Positions 61,195-64,000 of a stretch of DNA of 64,000 nt are shown here, in pieces; position 1 is the stretch's first letter, and each line of letters begins with the position of its first letter. Origin of the DNA: DYFT01 sp041695085 (GTDB lineage Bacteria > Bacteroidota > Ignavibacteria > UBA10030); NCBI GenBank assembly GCA_041695085.1, contig JBGFRO010000046.1, positions 1 through 64,000 of the forward strand. Reading direction: 5' to 3'. Below the pieces are notes generated by a model that saw nothing but the letters and a program-made list of their open reading frames with translations, was not told the origin of the DNA and did no database searches. A program made the position numbers and the translations under genes.

Positions 61195-62988
61195 ATGCAC
61201 GAAGAAGAAATTCTCGGTAAAGCCTACGATGCCCGCCTCATGCGGCGGTTGTTGAGGTACCTTCGCCCGTACAAGTGGTACGTCGCACTCGGCATCCTTC
61301 TGAGTATCCTTACCAGCGCCTTCGAAGCCGTTCGGCCGTATTTTACGAAGATCGCGGTGGATGTGGACATTGCAAATAAGGATCACGAAGGACTTCTTCG
61401 CACCGTTTTGATTTTCTTCATCATCCTCATTGTTCGGGGTGTGATTCAGTACGCCAACGCCTACCTCACACAATGGATCGGCCAGCGGACGATCTACGAT
61501 CTCCGGATGGAAATCTTCCGTCACCTCCAGAACCTCTCCCTCAAATTCTACGACCGCAATCCGATCGGTCGCCTCATCACCCGCGTCACCAACGACGTGG
61601 AAGTATTGAACGAGATGTTCTCCTCGGGCATTGTGATGGTGTTCAGCGACATCTTCACGATCATCGGCATCTTCTATTTTATGTTCTCGATGAATTGGGA
61701 ACTGTCACTCGTTTCCTTGAGCGTGCTCCCCCTTCTCTTCTACGGCACCTTCCTCTTTCGAAGAAAAGCCCGCGAAGCCTACCGCGAGGTGCGTCTGCAC
61801 ATTGCCCGTATCAACTCCTTTATGCAGGAGCACATTACGGGGATGCTCGTTGATCAGATCTTCAACCGGGAGAAGAAATCGTTCCAGAAATTTTCTTCCA
61901 TCAACGCGGCACATCGGGATGCTAATATCAAATCCATTTTCTACTATGCCCTCTTCTATCCGGGAGTCGATCTCATCGGCGCGCTGTCGATCGGACTCAT
62001 TATCTGGTATGCAGGCGGACACATTCTCGAAGACCACATCACACTCGGCACCGTGATGGCGTTTGTCCAGTTCAATGAGATGTTCTGGCGTCCGATCCGG
62101 GATCTGTCGGAAAAGTACAACATTCTCCAAACAGCCATGGCCTCATCCGAACGCATCTTCCAGTTGCTGGACGATCAGACCGTCCTGCACATTCCCTCGA
62201 CACCCCGTAAGCTGAAGAAAGTCAGTGGCGAGATCGAATTCCGCAACGTCTGGTTTGCCTACAACGTGCTGTCGGACGGACAAGGATCGCCGGAGTGGGT
62301 GTTGAAAGACATTTCTTTTCACGTGATGCCGGGGGAAACCGTGGCGTTCGTCGGCCACACGGGGGCAGGCAAGACGTCTATTATGAGTCTGCTGACCAGA
62401 TTCTATGAAATCCAAAAAGGAGAAATCCTCGTGGACGGTGTGAACATCCAACACCTCCATCCGGCCGATCTTCGGCGACACATCGCCGTTGTCTTGCAGG
62501 ATGTCTTCCTGTTTTCCGGTGACATCAAAGGAAACATCAACCTAGGAAATGAAGAGATTTCGCTTGACCGCGTAAAAGCCGCGGCGCGCGTGGTGGGCGC
62601 ACACAAGTTCATCGAGCAACTTCCCGGCGGATACGATGCGGAAGTAAAGGAGCGGGGCGCGACGCTCTCGGTGGGACAGAAACAACTTCTCTCCTTCGCA
62701 CGCGCGCTGGCCTTCAATCCACACATCCTCGTCCTGGACGAAGCCACCTCGAGCGTCGATACAGAAAGCGAATTACTTATTCAAGCCGCGATTAAGAAAC
62801 TTCTCAGGGGCCGCACCTCGCTCGTCGTCGCACACCGGCTCTCTACCATCCAGAACGCCGACAAGATCATCGTCCTGCACAAGGGGGAAATTCGTGAGAT
62901 GGGAACGCACCAAGAACTCCTCGCGCACGACGGCATCTATCGCAAGCTGTACCGCCTGCAGTACAAAGATCAAGAAGTGAAAGCGTAA
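61195..62988 (+). CDS. ABC exporter half (canonical ATP site, heterodimer subunit B)
   Basis: A 597-residue half-transporter with six transmembrane helices and an ATPase domain. Walker A is GHTGAGKTS, Walker B is ILVLDEATSSVDT with the catalytic Glu, and the signature is LSVGQKQL, deviating from LSGGQ. The deviant signature would pair with the degenerate Walker B of subunit A, so asymmetry is consistent in both proteins. Related exporters are YheH/YheI, BmrCD and TM287/288. The ATG at 61195 starts the protein, 254 bases after the subunit A stop. Confidence 0.9.
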   Translation: MHEEEILGKAYDARLMRRLLRYLRPYKWYVALGILLSILTSAFEAVRPYFTKIAVDVDIANKDHEGLLRTVLIFFIILIVRGVIQYANAYLTQWIGQRTIYDLRMEIFRHLQNLSLKFYDRNPIGRLITRVTNDVEVLNEMFSSGIVMVFSDIFTIIGIFYFMFSMNWELSLVSLSVLPLLFYGTFLFRRKAREAYREVRLHIARINSFMQEHITGMLVDQIFNREKKSFQKFSSINAAHRDANIKSIFYYALFYPGVDLIGALSIGLIIWYAGGHILEDHITLGTVMAFVQFNEMFWRPIRDLSEKYNILQTAMASSERIFQLLDDQTVLHIPSTPRKLKKVSGEIEFRNVWFAYNVLSDGQGSPEWVLKDISFHVMPGETVAFVGHTGAGKTSIMSLLTRFYEIQKGEILVDGVNIQHLHPADLRRHIAVVLQDVFLFSGDIKGNINLGNEEISLDRVKAAARVVGAHKFIEQLPGGYDAEVKERGATLSVGQKQLLSFARALAFNPHILVLDEATSSVDTESELLIQAAIKKLLRGRTSLVVAHRLSTIQNADKIIVLHKGEIREMGTHQELLAHDGIYRKLYRLQYKDQEVKA

Positions 62989-63028
62989 CTCGGACGGCGG
63001 CCTGCCCGAACTGGAAACTATTTGACCG

Positions 63029-63196
63029 ATGCGTGCCTATTACGACTCTCTGCTTGAGAAAGGCGTCACTGAACATAACGCCCGGAATGCCGTTGCACGC
63101 TCTATTGCTCGGATCACCTACGGCATGATGAAAACCGGCAAACGCTATCAACCATATCAACAAAGGAGTCTGGCCGAACCACGGCACGTCGCCTAG
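63029..63196 (+). mobile_element. IS110-type transposase C-terminal remnant
   Basis: A 55-residue open frame (MRAYYDSLLEKGVTEHNARN, then AVARSIARITYGMMKTGKRY) resembles the C-terminal end of IS110-family transposases (pattern YxxLLxKGxxxxxARxAVAR). The catalytic N-terminal part is missing, so this is a dead fragment. It lies about 40 bases after the exporter gene; no terminal inverted repeats were seen, as is usual for IS110. Confidence 0.6.
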
Positions 63197-63524
63197 AACG
63201 GGACTCATCATAGTGAACTCGCTTTTCGTTCTTCGATGCGCGACATGATCGAAACGCTTCTGTTCTTTGATCTCCAATGAGTCTCGCCAGTGGGAGAGAG
63301 AGCTCTATGAAGCGATCGTGGCCACGACATTGACGGATGAGCGTTTAGTTTTTTCGTACGACGTGGGCATTGCCGGCGATCCAGAGGCGTCTGTGATAGT
63401 GTGGCTTGCGTCCACGCGGTTGCTTCGCTGTGGTTCTGCCCGACAGCGCTTTGACGTTTAACAGACGAAGAGCGTATTTGCGGTTGTCGTTACAGTTCTC
63501 AGAAATCGGAGTTGGAAAAATGGC

Positions 63525-63600
63525 TTGCCTTTGGGGCTCGTTTTTGGTAACTTCGCGTTTGGCTGAAGCCTGTTACACTTTACACTGTAGCAGGCTTTTG
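63525..63600 (+). promoter_or_regulatory. Promoter-like sequence followed by terminator hairpin
   Basis: TTGCCT (63525-63530) and TAACTT (63548-63553) are spaced by 17 bases. A stem of AAGCCTGTTACA (63566-63577) and TGTAGCAGGCTT (63586-63597), with one mismatch, and TTTG follow. The pair would make only a very short RNA. It could be a leader for the tRNA genes 125 bases later, or the end of an undetected gene. The rest of the 63197-63723 gap has no gene I can support. Confidence 0.35.
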
Positions 63601-63723
63601 TCATCTTCTCGCTGTCTGTTGAAAGGGGATTGTTGCTGATTTCTCGGAAAACTCAGGATGTTCTAGAGACAATACCGAGATAATGTTTTTCATTTTTCAT
63701 TTTAAATTTTTCATTGAAACCAT

Positions 63724-63801
63724 GGTGACCATAGTTCAGTCGGTTAGAACGCCAGGTTGTGGCCCTGGAGGTCGAGGGTTCGAGTCCCTCTGGTCACCCC
63801 A
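63724..63801 (+). tRNA. tRNA-His (anticodon GTG)
   Basis: The anticodon arm is CCAGG-TTGTGGC-CCTGG with GTG at 34-36. The acceptor stem begins with an extra G (GGTGACCA) that pairs with the C73 discriminator, as in tRNA-His. The CCA end is encoded. T-arm GAGGGTTCGAGTCCCTC. Confidence 0.95.
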
Positions 63802-63877
63802 AGCAAGTGCGGAATGGCGAGTTCGGAGTGGGGAATGCGGTATGTGCAATTCAACATTCCCAATTCCCCATCCCCCT

Positions 63878-63950
63878 GCCCCCATCGTCTAGAGGCCTAG
63901 GACACGAGCTTTTCAAGCTTGGAACACGAGTTCGAATCTCGTTGGGGGCA
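63878..63950 (+). tRNA. tRNA-Glu (anticodon TTC)
   Basis: GCCCCCA pairs with TGGGGGC in the acceptor stem. The anticodon loop is CTTTTCAAG with TTC at 34-36, and the T-arm is ACGAGTTCGAATCTCGT. The CCA is not encoded (CAG follows). It lies 76 bases after tRNA-His, on the same strand. Confidence 0.95.
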
Positions 63951-64000
63951 CAGTTAAATGCGGAATGCGGAGTGTGGAATGGGAAAATGTGGAAGTGAGA

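Noticed and set aside
63267..63461. Plus-strand open frame of 64 codons
   Set aside because: Starts with TTG and matches no family; may be a fragment but cannot be supported.

Overview
The window comes from a Gram-negative bacterium of the Bacteroidota/Chlorobiota side of the tree, most likely an Ignavibacteria-like lineage. This is inferred from several type IX secretion (T9SS) C-terminal sorting domains of the NYPNPFNPSTTIRFELP type, a PorV/PorQ-family outer-membrane protein, many outer-membrane beta-barrels and lipoproteins, and the succinylase lysine pathway (dapD). No rRNA, CRISPR array or complete insertion sequence is visible. Three tRNA genes (Arg-TCT, His-GTG, Glu-TTC) are present.

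Layout. 1-8.6 kb (+): secretion and surface proteins, namely the 3' part of a fibronectin-III T9SS protein, a PorV/PorQ-like barrel, an IPT/TIG lipoprotein, a T9SS-tailed protein, a TolB-like propeller and an amidase with a T9SS tail. 8.7-9.8 kb (+): a winged-helix/GHKL-ATPase/STAS-like regulator whose promoter lies in a 107-bp interrupted palindrome. 10.0-16.9 kb (-): a seven-gene iron operon (di-heme oxidoreductase, Rieske protein, outer-membrane barrel, DtxR/MntR regulator, membrane-anchored DtxR-FeoA fusion, split FeoB) under a promoter overlapped by a DtxR-type palindrome. 17.1-22.2 kb: a receiver-histidine kinase (+), then (-) an ABC exporter, a sodium:solute symporter and a LolA-like protein.

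22.4-30.1 kb (-): an envelope module of a CHASE2-sigma54 activator, an unknown protein behind a sigma54-like promoter, an unknown lipoprotein, a beta-barrel/transglutaminase fusion and a FecR-domain protein. 30.3-38 kb: tRNA-Arg, a Gfo/Idh/MocA oxidoreductase, a PspC/LiaF-like envelope-stress pair, a tiny Cys-rich lipoprotein, a heptosyltransferase-like enzyme and an AAA+/VWA chelatase-like pair. 38-49.4 kb (+): a dense two-component block with three large multi-PAS kinases and three small response regulators.

49.6-59 kb (+): a tightly packed metabolic run, starting with a HisA-like protein with altered catalytic residues and a PfkB kinase, then lysC-dapB-dapA-dapD, an RmlD-like reductase, a nickel/cobalt-transporter-like protein, an EEP-family lipoprotein and serS. 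59-63 kb (+): a heterodimeric ABC exporter whose two genes are separated by a collapsed four-helix-bundle pseudogene. 63-64 kb: an IS110-type transposase remnant and tRNA-His and tRNA-Glu. The strongest candidates for undescribed biology are the redox-linked split-FeoB operon, the CHASE2-sigma54 envelope module, the HisA-like/PfkB pair and the palindromic operator of the STAS-like regulator.
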